From contig UQVA01000001.1 in assembly GCA_900544405.1 (NCBI GenBank), forward strand, positions 238,359 to 302,358: a stretch of DNA of 64,000 nt. The letters are read 5' to 3'. Under the pieces are notes generated by a model. It had not been told where the DNA came from, ran no database searches, and saw only the letters and a program-made list of their open reading frames with translations. This stretch comes from an uncultured Eubacteriales bacterium. Its GTDB lineage: Bacteria; Bacillota; Clostridia; Oscillospirales; Oscillospiraceae. Positions 25,701-33,326 of the stretch are shown one piece after another. Position 1 is the stretch's first letter. Every line of letters starts with the position of its first letter. The position numbers and the translations under genes are program-made.

Positions 25701-25961
25701 ATTGCCAGCCGGAGCCAGTTCCGGCTGCTGAAAAGCCATGTGTACCGGAAGCTGCGGGAAATGGTGAACGCCCTGGCCGCCGGACAGGTGGAGCCGAACC
25801 CCTACACCCGGGGCAGCAGCTTCGACAGCTGTACCTATTGCCCCTACGCCGCCGTGTGCCACAAGGAGACTGTGACCCAGCGGCGGGATTTCAAGAAGAT
25901 CGAAGGCGTTGAATTCTGGCAGCGTCTTAGCGAGGAGGAGCATCATGGGACTCACAAGTGA
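22743..25961 (+). CDS. addB: ATP-dependent helicase/nuclease subunit B
   Basis: A 1072-residue AddB subunit of the AddAB double-strand-break resection complex. The C-terminal nuclease motif VVDYKTGKK is present, as is the iron-sulfur cluster pattern formed by a Cys in QCRLFYFLQYG together with CTYCPYAAVC near the C-terminus. The N-terminus lacks the GxxGxGKT loop seen in Bacillus AddB; the corresponding position reads LLLCEDWLANRDEIL. The GTG at 22743 is chosen because AGAGGAGGGG lies seven bases upstream. An extension to 22590 crosses the promoter. It overlaps addA by 17 bp. Confidence 0.93.
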   Translation: MLKLLLCEDWLANRDEILKRLARDVAERQGERILLVPELISHDMERRLCRWAGDTASRYAQVLSFTRLARRVAESVGAAAEECLDKGGRVVAMAAAVRQLHSKLKAYASVETRPEFLSELVNAVDEFKRCGISPEDLMNASRQTEGNLAQKLEELSLILESYDGLCANGKKDPRDQMNWLLEELADGDFAETHTFYVVGFPDFTRQHMAILQELMTGRDLTVALTCDSPNSDRTAFEKAAHTAKELMRCAGEVGVETACEVLQPRQRPLLAVSKALFQGSLPVLPEGQEYLQVFRVNGISKECDLAARQVLDLVEAGARYRDIGIVCSDLNAYGRMLSLTFGRVGIPLYRSGTEDILHKPGIRTVRCALEAALGGLERRDVIRYLRSCLGLDRDLLDKTENYAILWGISGSGWKQEWANHPRGLGEDWKDADRETLDALNGLRRACIDPLLRLGEGVRQGRTVAEMVTAVNAFLEETDLGHGLEALADSMEEAGDLRGAQIVNQLWEILLSALEQMYAVLGTESWDPESFSRLLSLLLSQYDVGTIPPVLDAVSVGDASTMRCQESKHVLVLGMEEGKLPGYTGSSGVLTDQERCSLRELGVPLTGGAMEGLQAEFAEIYEALSAGTESLRAFSSGAQPSYLHARLGKMAGLVRQEPDAAITDPVEAAAFLLWADSREIAEKLGLEAEFDEVRRRRDFEIGSLKPENVTGLYGRTLRLSASQIDRFAQCRLFYFLQYGLKAKERREASVDAMEFGTYVHAVLEHTARTVMDRGGFRQVSEEETLSIAMAEAERYAQERFGQLDSRRLHYLLERNDQELAVVVSDLWQELSVSQFDPAGFEVAFGDDGTLPAIQIPGATMPAMVRGFVDRVDRWQANDQTFLRVVDYKTGKKTLDYCDLEQGLGLQMLLYLFALEQGGTFLGERRVGAGVQYFPARAPYVPLSQKKDRPEKRSGMLLAEEDILKAMDDPASGRLCCKWDKEENLSGDIASRSQFRLLKSHVYRKLREMVNALAAGQVEPNPYTRGSSFDSCTYCPYAAVCHKETVTQRRDFKKIEGVEFWQRLSEEEHHGTHK

Positions 25962-28900
25962 CCAACAACTGGCCGTAGAGAATCGGGGCGGGACGCTGCT
26001 TGTCTCGGCGGCGGCAGGCTCCGGCAAGACGAGAGTGCTGGTGGAGCGGCTGCTTTCCTATCTTCTGGACCCCAGGGACCCAGCGAATATCGACGATTTT
26101 CTGATGATAACCTACACGAAAGCCGCTGCGGCCGAACTGCGGGGCAAAATCGCCGACCGGCTTACTAAGGCCCTGGCGGAGGACCCGGACAACAGGCATT
26201 TGCAGCGGCAGACCCAGCGGCTTTATATGGCGAAAATCTCCACGGTCCACGGATTTTGCTCGGATATTTTAAGAGAATATGTGTACCGGCTGGACCTGCC
26301 GTCAGATTTCCGCATTGCGGAGGACAACGAGTGCCGGGAGATTCGGGAGCGGGTGCTGGACCAGCTTTTGGAGGATGCTTACGAGCATATCGGCGAGGAA
26401 GACGCTTTCCGGACGTTGGTGGATACCCAGGGCCTGGGCCGGACGGATGCGCTGGTGCCGCAGATCATCGAACAGGTCTACGACAAAGCCCAGTGCCATC
26501 CGGAGCCGGAGGTCTGGCTGGATGCCTGCCTGGCCCAATGCGAGGAAAAGGACCGGCCGGAGGACACGGTCTGGGGAAAGTTTCTGCTGGACGAGGCCAG
26601 ATATTGGCTGGACCGGGAATTGGAAGCCCTGGAGCGCTGCGCCAGGGAAGCCGCCGCCGTGGACGGCTGGGAGAAGGTCACGACCCTGCTGAATGCAACG
26701 GTTTTGTCCCTTCGGCAGGTCCGGGACTGCCCGGATTGGGACGGCTTTGCCCAGGGAATCGCGGATTTGAACTACGGACGGCTGACCTTCCCGAAAAAGG
26801 GCGGGGACCCGGACCTGGCGGAATCCATCAAGGCCATCCGGACAGCCTGCAAGGAAAAGACCGAGGCCTTGACAAAGCTATTCTCCGACAGCGGGGAAAC
26901 CGTCCTGGCGGGGCTTTCCCAGACGGCTCTGGCGGCCAAGGGCCTTACCGATCTGGTGCGGCAGTTCGGGAAAAACTACGCCCAGGCCAAGAAACGCCGC
27001 CGCATTGTGGATTTTGGGGACCTGGAACATTATGCTCTGGAATTGCTGCTGGGCAAAAACCATTCCGGTCCCACGGCGGCAGCCAGAGAAATCGGCAGCC
27101 GGTTCCGGGAAATTCTGGTGGACGAATATCAGGATTCCAACGCCGTGCAGGATGCGATTTTTGCGGCGCTGACCGGGCAAAGGCACAATTTGTTCCTGGT
27201 GGGCGACGTGAAGCAGTCCATTTATCAGTTCCGGCTGGCGGACCCCGGAATATTTCTGGAAAAGTACCGCTCCTTCGGGTTCCCGGCGGAAGCGGAACCG
27301 GGACAGGGACGGAAAATCCTCCTTTCCAGTAATTTCCGCTCCGGCGGCGGGGTGTTGGAAGCGGCGAACCATGTGTTCCGGACCTGCATGAGCGTCCGGG
27401 TGGGGGACCTGGACTATGGGGACCGGGAAGCCCTCATCGAAGGCACCCCCCATATTCCCCTTGGGGAGCCGGAAACGGAACTGGACGTGATCGCTGTTCG
27501 GGAGAACGCCTACCCGGAGGAGGCGGACTTCGTAGCCGCCCGCATTGCGGAGCTGCTGGACGGGAAGCACATGGTCCGGGACAAGGACGGGGAGCAGGAG
27601 ATCCTGCGGCCCATCCGACCGGAGGACATTATGATCTTGCTGCGCTCCCCGGGCAGTGTGGGCAGTTATTTCCAGCGGGCCTTGGCCAAGCGGGGCATCC
27701 CCTGCGGCAGCGGCGGCGGGGGGGACCTGCTCCAGACCCAGGAGGTGGAGACCTTGGTGGCCCTGCTGCAGGTGGTCAACAACCCCCGGCAGGACATTCC
27801 GCTCCTCAGTGTGCTGGCAAGCCCGCTGTTCCTCTTCACGGCGGAGGACCTGGCAAATCTCCGGTCCGGCTGCAAGGACGGGCAGATTTACGATGCCGTT
27901 TTGCAGGATGAAAGCGAAAAAAGTGCGATTTTCCGGGAGACCCTGTCCCGGCTCCGGGCGGTGGAACGGGCGGAAGGTCTTGAAAAGCTGCTGGAAACTA
28001 TCCTGCTTTCCACCCGTATGGAGGCCCTGTATGCGGCCATGGAGGAAGGGACGGAGCGCCGGGAACGGCTGACCGCCTTCTGCGAATATGCCATGAATTA
28101 CGCCGCCGGGGGCCAGCGGGACCTGGACCAGTTTCTGGACCATCTGGATTCGCTCCGGGAAAAGGGCTTGCTGGCCGGCGGGGAGAATAAGCCCTCCGGT
28201 GTGGGCATTATGAGCATCCACAGCTCCAAGGGACTGGAATTTCCTGTGGTCATACTGGCGGGATTGGCCCGGCAATTCAATATGGAAAATACACGCTCCC
28301 AGGTGGTGTGCCATCAGAGCCTGGGCTTGGGCCTGAACTGTGCCGATGCCGCCCGGCGGGTCCGGTATCCGGCTCTTTCCAAGTTGGCCATCTGCGAAAA
28401 ACTCAAGCAGGAGAGCCTTTCGGAGGAAATGCGTGTCCTCTATGTGGCCATGACCCGGCCCAAGGACCGGCTCATTATGACCTACGCCGCCGGAAAACCG
28501 GAAAAGAAAATCGCCGAACTGACGGCCCGAATGGACCTGAGCAGTCGGGAACTGCTGACGGCGGAAGCCAGCTGCCCCGGAGATTGGGTGCTGCTGGCGG
28601 CCTTGAAGCGGACGGAGGCCGGGGAACTGTTTGCCGTAGGCGGACGGCCCCGGGAGACTCAGGTGTCGGACCGGCCCTGGAAAATTCGCCTTACGGAAGC
28701 GCCCGTGGTCGGAAGTTTGTCCGCCGGGACGGAGGAACAGGCCGAACATTCGGACCTGAATACGGAAAAGCTGGCAAAGGACCTGGCTTTCCGCTATGAC
28801 CACGCCGCCGCCACGGAGACCCCGGGCAAGCTGACGGCCACCCAGCTGAAGGGCCGGGACAAAGATCAGGAAACGGCGGAAAATGCGGAGAATCCGGAAA

Positions 28901-29460
28901 AACACCTGCGAATCTGGCGAAAAGCCTGCTTCCGGGGCGAAAAACGCCGGTCCGGCACGGACTACGGCAGCGCCATGCACGCCGCCATGCAGTATATCGA
29001 TTATCAACGCTGCGGCAGCCGGGAGGAGGTAGACCGGGAAATCCAGCGTCTGGTCTCCCAGCGGTTCCTGACGGAGGAGCAGGGCAGCATGGTGAATACC
29101 GGCCAGATCGCCGCCTTTTTCGCTTCCCCCCTGGGCCGGCGGCTCCGCACCGGGGAGAATGTGGTCCGGGAATTCAAATTCTCCCTGCTCACCGATGCCG
29201 CTCCCTATGGGGACGGGCTGGCCGGGGAGCAAATGCTCCTGCAGGGCGTGGTAGACTGCGCCCTTGTGGAGCCGGAGGGAATTACCGTGGTGGATTTCAA
29301 GACGGACCATGTCTCCCCTGAGGGCCTGCCGGAAGCGGTGGAGCGCTACCGGGGCCAGGTGCAGGCTTACGCCGGAGCCTTGGAGCGCATTTATGAGCGG
29401 CCCATAAAAAAAGCATTGCTCTATTTTTTCCACGCAGGCACATTCTGCGAGGTTTTATAA
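25945..29460 (+). CDS. addA: ATP-dependent helicase/nuclease subunit A
   Basis: A 1171-residue UvrD-like helicase with a RecB-type nuclease. Walker A SAAAGSGKT is at residues 21-29, followed by ITYTKAAAAELRGKI, VDEYQDSN, VGDVKQSIYQFRLADP and VAMTRPKDRL. The C-terminal nuclease motif VVDFKTDHV is intact. Together with AddB it unwinds and degrades DNA ends until a Chi site is met. The ATG at 25945 sits within the end of addB and follows GAGGAGGAG, so expression is coupled. Confidence 0.96.
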   Translation: MGLTSDQQLAVENRGGTLLVSAAAGSGKTRVLVERLLSYLLDPRDPANIDDFLMITYTKAAAAELRGKIADRLTKALAEDPDNRHLQRQTQRLYMAKISTVHGFCSDILREYVYRLDLPSDFRIAEDNECREIRERVLDQLLEDAYEHIGEEDAFRTLVDTQGLGRTDALVPQIIEQVYDKAQCHPEPEVWLDACLAQCEEKDRPEDTVWGKFLLDEARYWLDRELEALERCAREAAAVDGWEKVTTLLNATVLSLRQVRDCPDWDGFAQGIADLNYGRLTFPKKGGDPDLAESIKAIRTACKEKTEALTKLFSDSGETVLAGLSQTALAAKGLTDLVRQFGKNYAQAKKRRRIVDFGDLEHYALELLLGKNHSGPTAAAREIGSRFREILVDEYQDSNAVQDAIFAALTGQRHNLFLVGDVKQSIYQFRLADPGIFLEKYRSFGFPAEAEPGQGRKILLSSNFRSGGGVLEAANHVFRTCMSVRVGDLDYGDREALIEGTPHIPLGEPETELDVIAVRENAYPEEADFVAARIAELLDGKHMVRDKDGEQEILRPIRPEDIMILLRSPGSVGSYFQRALAKRGIPCGSGGGGDLLQTQEVETLVALLQVVNNPRQDIPLLSVLASPLFLFTAEDLANLRSGCKDGQIYDAVLQDESEKSAIFRETLSRLRAVERAEGLEKLLETILLSTRMEALYAAMEEGTERRERLTAFCEYAMNYAAGGQRDLDQFLDHLDSLREKGLLAGGENKPSGVGIMSIHSSKGLEFPVVILAGLARQFNMENTRSQVVCHQSLGLGLNCADAARRVRYPALSKLAICEKLKQESLSEEMRVLYVAMTRPKDRLIMTYAAGKPEKKIAELTARMDLSSRELLTAEASCPGDWVLLAALKRTEAGELFAVGGRPRETQVSDRPWKIRLTEAPVVGSLSAGTEEQAEHSDLNTEKLAKDLAFRYDHAAATETPGKLTATQLKGRDKDQETAENAENPEKHLRIWRKACFRGEKRRSGTDYGSAMHAAMQYIDYQRCGSREEVDREIQRLVSQRFLTEEQGSMVNTGQIAAFFASPLGRRLRTGENVVREFKFSLLTDAAPYGDGLAGEQMLLQGVVDCALVEPEGITVVDFKTDHVSPEGLPEAVERYRGQVQAYAGALERIYERPIKKALLYFFHAGTFCEVL

Positions 29461-29466
29461 AAAGGA

Positions 29467-29498
29467 CTCCCTTCCGAAACTCGGAAGGGAGCTTTTTT
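29467..29498. terminator. Bidirectional terminator
   Basis: An 11 bp stem CTCCCTTCCGA / TCGGAAGGGAG followed by TTTTTT; the minus strand has TTTTT after the stem. It ends addBA and the leftward sporulation block. Confidence 0.9.
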
Positions 29499-29590
29499 CA
29501 GCGCTGATTCTGGTTCTGATTCTGCTGCTGATTCTGGTTTTGGCTCTGGTTCTGCTGGTTGGTCTTGCTGTTCTTGTTCTGCTGATTCAT
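29498..29590 (-). CDS. 30-residue Gln/Asn-rich peptide after spoVAE
   Basis: A short frame with ATG at 29590, AAAGGAAG nine bases upstream and a TGA right against the terminator. More than two thirds of the residues are Gln or Asn (MNQQNKNSKTNQQ at the start, NQNQNQR at the end), with no hydrophobic residue except the initiator. It resembles in composition the small Gln/Asn-rich spore proteins (gamma-type SASP, for instance) but is not a sequence match I can name. It is the last gene of the spoVAD-spoVAE block and is probably forespore-expressed. Confidence 0.6.
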   Translation of the reverse strand: MNQQNKNSKTNQQNQSQNQNQQQNQNQNQR

Positions 29591-29644
29591 AATGAAATTC
29601 TTCCTTTCCGCAGCCCTCGCTGCGGGTATAGGATACCCGGCTTT
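29591..29644 (-). other. Two adjacent hairpins between spoVAE and the Gln/Asn-rich peptide
   Basis: CCGCAG-CCCTC-GCTGCGG (about 29609-29626) and CGGGTAT-AGG-ATACCCG (29623-29639) overlap end to end. No T-run follows, so they look like processing or stability structures rather than terminators. Confidence 0.45.
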
Positions 29645-30001
29645 TCAGGATTTATCCTTGGGCCGGAAGAGGAGACTTGCCAGCAGACCCGCCACGATGG
29701 CCCCGGCGATACCCCCCGCCGTAGCGGTAAGGCCGCCGGTGAAGATGCCCAGAAATCCTTTTTCATCGATGGCCTCCCTGACCCCTTGTGCCAGGGTGTT
29801 GCCGAAGCCCGTCAGGGGGACCGTGGCCCCGCACCCGGCGAAATCCACCAGAGGCTTGTAAAGTCCCACGGCGCTTAAAAAGACACCCGCCACCACATAA
29901 CTGACCAGAATTCGGGCGGGGGTCAGCTTGGTCCGGTCAATGAGGATCTGGCCCACCAGGCAGAAAAGCCCACCAATCAAGAATGCTTTCAAGTATTCCA
30001 T
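29645..30001 (-). CDS. spoVAE: Stage V sporulation protein AE
   Basis: A 118-residue membrane protein with three or four helices, of the SpoVAE (SpoVAEB-type) family, part of the inner-membrane channel that moves dipicolinic acid into and out of the spore. The start at 30001 follows AAGGAGAAA and lies one base after the spoVAD stop codon; an in-frame extension to 30223 overlaps spoVAD and is rejected. Confidence 0.92.
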   Translation of the reverse strand: MEYLKAFLIGGLFCLVGQILIDRTKLTPARILVSYVVAGVFLSAVGLYKPLVDFAGCGATVPLTGFGNTLAQGVREAIDEKGFLGIFTGGLTATAGGIAGAIVAGLLASLLFRPKDKS

Positions 30002-30002
30002 G

Positions 30003-31019
30003 TTACGTTTCTCCTTCAATACAGACGGCGTGACAGACCCCCGGCACGGGAAGCCCCTGTTGAGTAGACGTGGGGGAGAGCAGGGCTCCGGTGCCGCAGA
30101 ACAGGATTCGTTTCCATTTGCCGCTGTGAAGCTGGCTGAAAAGATGGGAGCAGAGGACGATGGCGCTGCACCCGCAGCCGGACCCTCCGGCGTGGACATC
30201 CTGCTTTTCCGCATCGAAAACAAGACAGCCGCAGTCCTCCAATTTTCCGCCCAGGCTCAGGCCCTCCCGGCGGGCCAGGCTCAGCAGGGCTTCCTTGCCC
30301 ACGGCCCCCAGGTCCCCGGTGAAAATTCGGTCAAAGTGGTCCGCATGGACGTTCAGGTCCCGGAAATGGGCTTGTATTGTTGCCAGGGCCGCCGGGGCCA
30401 TGGCGGCGCCCATGTTGTTGGCATCTTTAATGCCCAAATCCGTCACTGTGCCGATTGTTGCAGCGGTAATGCGGGGGCCTTTCCCGTGGGAGCAGACCAG
30501 CGCCGCCCCGGAGCCGGTAACGGTCCACTGGGCCGTGGGGGTCCGCTGACCGCCGTAGCCCAAGGGGAACCGATACTGCCGCTCGGAGGAGGCAAAGTGG
30601 GAGGAGGTCATGGCCACCACCGTGTCCGCAAACCCGCCGCCCACGGCCATAGAGGCCAGCAGCAGACTTTCCGCCATGGTGGAACAGGCCCCGTAAAGCC
30701 CCAGGTGGGGGATATTGGCATTGCGAAGGGTAAAAGAGGACCCGATGCATTGGTTCAGCAGGTCTCCGGAAAATACCATGTCGATATTTTCATTGGAAAG
30801 TCCTGCTTTTTCCATCAGGGTCGTCAGGGCCATTTGCTGCATCCGCTTTTCGCCCTGCTCCCAGGTTTTTTCTCCGAAATAGGTGTCCTGGCAGCATTGG
30901 TCGAAGCCCGACGCCAGCGGCCCCTCCGATTCTTTTTTGCCCGCAATGCTGGCCCATTTGGTCACGACGACGGGGCACCCCGGCACGAAGCTCTGCCGCC
31001 CCCGCTTGTAAAGCGCCAT
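30003..31019 (-). CDS. spoVAD: Stage V sporulation protein AD
   Basis: A 338-residue thiolase-fold protein that binds dipicolinic acid in the SpoVA complex. It starts MALYKRGRQSFVPGCPVV after GGAGG; GLYGACSTMAESLLLA and the C-terminal GTGALLSP region are typical. In other spore formers spoVAC lies directly upstream; here the upstream gene is a small YtxH-like protein and no spoVAC is present in the window. CATACTA at 31047-31041 is a plausible -10 for the forespore sigma factor. Confidence 0.95.
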   Translation of the reverse strand: MALYKRGRQSFVPGCPVVVTKWASIAGKKESEGPLASGFDQCCQDTYFGEKTWEQGEKRMQQMALTTLMEKAGLSNENIDMVFSGDLLNQCIGSSFTLRNANIPHLGLYGACSTMAESLLLASMAVGGGFADTVVAMTSSHFASSERQYRFPLGYGGQRTPTAQWTVTGSGAALVCSHGKGPRITAATIGTVTDLGIKDANNMGAAMAPAALATIQAHFRDLNVHADHFDRIFTGDLGAVGKEALLSLARREGLSLGGKLEDCGCLVFDAEKQDVHAGGSGCGCSAIVLCSHLFSQLHSGKWKRILFCGTGALLSPTSTQQGLPVPGVCHAVCIEGET

Positions 31020-31040
31020 AGAAATTCCTCCTTTTTCCCT

Positions 31041-31047
31041 TAGTATG
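31041..31047 (-). promoter_or_regulatory. CATACTA: candidate sigma-G -10 for spoVAD
   Basis: Matches the sigma-G -10 pattern CATWMTA. No good -35 is seen at 17-18 bp. The same heptamer precedes the genes at 31085 and 32429. Confidence 0.45.
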
Positions 31048-31084
31048 TACCGTTTCCCGGAAAAACCTCCGGGGAACGGCATTT

Positions 31085-31261
31085 TTACAGGTCGAATTCC
31101 TGGGTCAGCTTGTCGCCGACCTTCCATGCCACGTCCTCCACCTTGTTGGCAGCCTTGGCGGCCAGCTTCCGGGTGGGATTGCTCCGGGGCATCATCAGCA
31201 CGGCCACGGCGCCCATGGCAGCGCCCAGGCCCATGGACACGGCCCATCCTTTCATATCCAT
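31085..31261 (-). CDS. Small YtxH-like single-helix membrane protein
   Basis: A 58-residue protein, ATG at 31261 preceded by AAAGGAGGGAG. A hydrophobic Gly/Ala/Met helix (about residues 5-23) is followed by PRSNPTRKLAAKAANKVEDV, which resembles the YtxH pattern of a glycine-rich helix then a charged amphipathic helix. It lies directly upstream of spoVAD on the same strand and has its own CATACTA motif, so forespore expression is likely. Confidence 0.65.
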   Translation of the reverse strand: MDMKGWAVSMGLGAAMGAVAVLMMPRSNPTRKLAAKAANKVEDVAWKVGDKLTQEFDL

Positions 31262-31282
31262 GCGTCTCCCTCCTTTCGCATC

Positions 31283-31313
31283 TAGTATGCCCGGAAAGAG
31301 AAGGGTCGAATTC
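31283..31313 (-). promoter_or_regulatory. CATACTA: candidate sigma-G promoter of the YtxH-like gene
   Basis: CATACTA (31289-31283) with GAATT (31313-31309) upstream at 19 bp, close to the sigma-G pattern but with a one-base longer spacer and one -35 mismatch. Confidence 0.4.
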
Positions 31314-31351
31314 TGGAAAGGTTTGGCCTTTTCAGGCGGGGGAAACTATGG

Positions 31352-31357
31352 TATAAT
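31352..31357 (+). promoter_or_regulatory. -10 element of the phosphatase gene
   Basis: TATAAT at 31352-31357 with only a weak -35 (TTTTCA, 31329-31334) at 17 bp. Confidence 0.5.
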
Positions 31358-31384
31358 GAAGAAAAAACCGAAAGCGGGAACGCC

Positions 31385-32401
31385 ATGACTGAAATCTATC
31401 TCATCCGCCACGCCGAGGCCGAGGGCAATATTTTCCGCCGCATCCACGGCCACTATAATTCGCTGCTGACGCCCAGAGGCTTTCGCCAGGCGGCGGCTCT
31501 GGGCAAACGCTTTGAAAATATCCCTCTGGACGGCTGCTTTGCCAGCGACCTGACCCGTACCTGCCAGACGGCCCGGGCCATTTACGTCCCCAAGGGCCTG
31601 CAGCTGCACAGGGATGCACGGCTCCGGGAGCGGAACTTGGGCTGTTGGGACGATTATGCCACCGGCTATATCCGCTATTTTTATCCGAAAGAAATGGATG
31701 CCTTTTCCCATGACCCGGCCCATTGGATTTGCGACGGAGCGGAAAGCTACGAGGAACTGACGGACCGGCTTCTCGCCGGACTGCGGGATGCGGCGGAACG
31801 CTATGACGGCGGCCGTATTGCCGTCGTGTGCCACAGTATTGCCATTTATTGCCTGCTGCTGCGGCTTTTCTTCCAAAATGAATCGGAAAAGATGGCGTAC
31901 AGCGACAATACGGCGGTGTCCCATCTTTTTTATGACAAGGGGACGTTTTCCTACGATTTCCTCAACGACAATACCCACCTGACCGGCGAACTGTCCGGGG
32001 ATTTTGTGAAGCGTTGGTGGCAGGAAACGGGCCTCATGCGGGAAAAGGACCTTTATTATCTGCCGCCGGAGAAGGTTTCTCTGCCCGCTGGATTTCCCAT
32101 GCCGGAAGGGGAGGGGACCACGCTCATCGCCATGAATCTGGCCGCCCCTGTGGGAGCCGTTACCCTGGGTAAGGCCCAGGGAAGCTGCGGCGAGATTCTG
32201 GGCATCACCCTTTTGCCGGAGATGGAGGGCCGGTTCTACACCGACCAGCTTCTGGGCTGCGCCTTCAGTCATTTCCGCAAATTCGGCTGCACGGAAATGC
32301 TGGCTGTGGGTGAAAAATATCCCGAAAATGTGCTGGAACGCTATGATTTTGACCCGGTGAGCCGGAAACGGAGCATTGACGCCGAGCATTTTACCTGGTG
32401 A
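31385..32401 (+). CDS. Histidine phosphatase fused to a GNAT-like domain
   Basis: A 338-residue protein. Residues 1-215 are a histidine phosphatase (phosphoglycerate mutase-like) domain with the catalytic LIRHAEAEGN at the N-terminus, a Glu in RERNLGCWDD and the second His in VVCHSIAIY. Residues about 235-335 contain strands and a helix reminiscent of an acetyltransferase fold (LIAMNLAAPVGAVTLG, LGITLLPEMEGRFYTDQLL, VLERYDF), but without a clear acetyl-CoA loop. The substrate is unknown; family members dephosphorylate sugars, nucleotides or cobalamin intermediates. The start has only a weak ribosome site. Confidence 0.8.
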   Translation: MTEIYLIRHAEAEGNIFRRIHGHYNSLLTPRGFRQAAALGKRFENIPLDGCFASDLTRTCQTARAIYVPKGLQLHRDARLRERNLGCWDDYATGYIRYFYPKEMDAFSHDPAHWICDGAESYEELTDRLLAGLRDAAERYDGGRIAVVCHSIAIYCLLLRLFFQNESEKMAYSDNTAVSHLFYDKGTFSYDFLNDNTHLTGELSGDFVKRWWQETGLMREKDLYYLPPEKVSLPAGFPMPEGEGTTLIAMNLAAPVGAVTLGKAQGSCGEILGITLLPEMEGRFYTDQLLGCAFSHFRKFGCTEMLAVGEKYPENVLERYDFDPVSRKRSIDAEHFTW

Positions 32402-32428
32402 TATGTACCGGAGCCGCCGCTCCGGAAT

Positions 32429-32716
32429 TTAACGCATCCGGCTCCGGCCTGCGGCGGTGCCGTTCGTAGTCCCTGCATCTTCCGGGTCCTCCATGCCGTC
32501 GGTATCGTTGGGAACGGAACTGTCGCTGGGCTGAGAAGGAGTCTCCGAAGGCCGGGTAGAGGGCTGGGTGGCCTGAGTCGAAGGCTGGGTGCTGGGCTGG
32601 GTCGGGGTGCTGGTCATGGGCAGGGTGGTCGTGGTGGGGGTCATGTTGGTATCCCGGCAGGCCCCCAGGACCAGCGTCAGCACCAGAACTGCCAGAACAA
32701 GACAAAACTTTTTCAT
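32429..32716 (-). CDS. Ser/Thr/Pro/Gln-rich lipoprotein
   Basis: A 95-residue secreted lipoprotein. A signal peptide with the lipobox LGAC (Cys near residue 20) is followed by a low-complexity region of Thr, Ser, Pro and Gln in imperfect TQPS repeats and an acidic C-terminal stretch. AGGAGG lies upstream of the ATG at 32716. CATACTA (32755-32749) is placed as in the two sporulation genes nearby, so a spore-membrane or forespore role is possible. No enzymatic domain. Confidence 0.75.
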   Translation of the reverse strand: MKKFCLVLAVLVLTLVLGACRDTNMTPTTTTLPMTSTPTQPSTQPSTQATQPSTRPSETPSQPSDSSVPNDTDGMEDPEDAGTTNGTAAGRSRMR

Positions 32717-32748
32717 GGAATTTCCTCCTGTTTCTCGTTTTTCAGGGC

Positions 32749-32755
32749 TAGTATG
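32749..32755 (-). promoter_or_regulatory. CATACTA: third copy of the candidate sigma-G -10
   Basis: Located 33 bp ahead of the lipoprotein start. No convincing -35 at 17-18 bp. Confidence 0.4.
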
Positions 32756-32826
32756 GCTCAGGACGGCACAAATAGTCTGGAAATGTCTGCAAGAAGAAAA
32801 AGTTAGGCCGGGCTTCATTTTGCCCA

Positions 32827-32855
32827 TTGCCTTTTGAAAAGATTTCAGGTATAAT
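32827..32855 (+). promoter_or_regulatory. Promoter of the polyferredoxin gene
   Basis: TTGCCT (32827-32832), 17 bp, TATAAT (32850-32855). Confidence 0.75.
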
Positions 32856-32891
32856 AGACGGGTAAAAACACGAAAAGGGGAACATCCTGTT

Positions 32892-33278
32892 ATGAAGAAG
32901 CTGACCGTCAAGAAGAACGTGGAGTGCATGGCCTGCCTGGAGTGCGTCCGTGCCTGCTCCACCGCATTCTACAAGCAGTTCGACCAGGGCCTGAGCTGCA
33001 TCCAGATCGTGGCCAAGGGGACCGGCGCAAAGCCCAATGTGTGTATTCAGTGCGGCAAGTGTATGCGTACCTGCGAGCACGAGGCCATTACCCAGAACCC
33101 CAAGACCGGCGTGTACATGATCAACAAGAAGAAGTGCGTCCGCTGCGGCAAGTGCGTGGAGGCCTGCCCCATGAAGGTCATGGTCCTGCCGGAGGATGGC
33201 GCTGTGTCCAAGTGCATCGCCTGCGGCATCTGCGTGAAAGCCTGCCCCATGGAGCTGCTGGAAGTCGTGGAGAAGTAA
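32892..33278 (+). CDS. Polyferredoxin with four CxxCxxCxxxC motifs
   Basis: A 128-residue electron-transfer protein with four complete cysteine motifs (CMACLECVRAC, CIQCGKCMRTC, CVRCGKCVEAC, CIACGICVKAC). It could therefore hold up to four [4Fe-4S] clusters in two ferredoxin-like halves. No signal peptide, so cytoplasmic. The 4Fe-4S partner enzyme is not in the window. It is followed by a hairpin and a rhodanese gene. Confidence 0.9.
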   Translation: MKKLTVKKNVECMACLECVRACSTAFYKQFDQGLSCIQIVAKGTGAKPNVCIQCGKCMRTCEHEAITQNPKTGVYMINKKKCVRCGKCVEACPMKVMVLPEDGAVSKCIACGICVKACPMELLEVVEK

Positions 33279-33313
33279 AAAATCCGGACAGCCTGCGGGC
33301 TGTCCGATTTTTT
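33277..33313 (+). terminator. Terminator or attenuator between polyferredoxin and rhodanese
   Basis: A CGGACAGCC / GGCTGTCCG stem (33285-33293, 33298-33306) followed by ATTTTTT, only 14 bp before the next start codon. Some readthrough is probably required to express the rhodanese gene. Confidence 0.8.
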
Positions 33314-33326
33314 CGGAGGGAATATC

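Noticed and set aside
26878..29433. An 851-codon frame opposite addA
   Set aside because: Mirror of addA codon bias with no start signal; similar frames lie opposite murA, pepF, rhaB, hcp and the ABC exporters.
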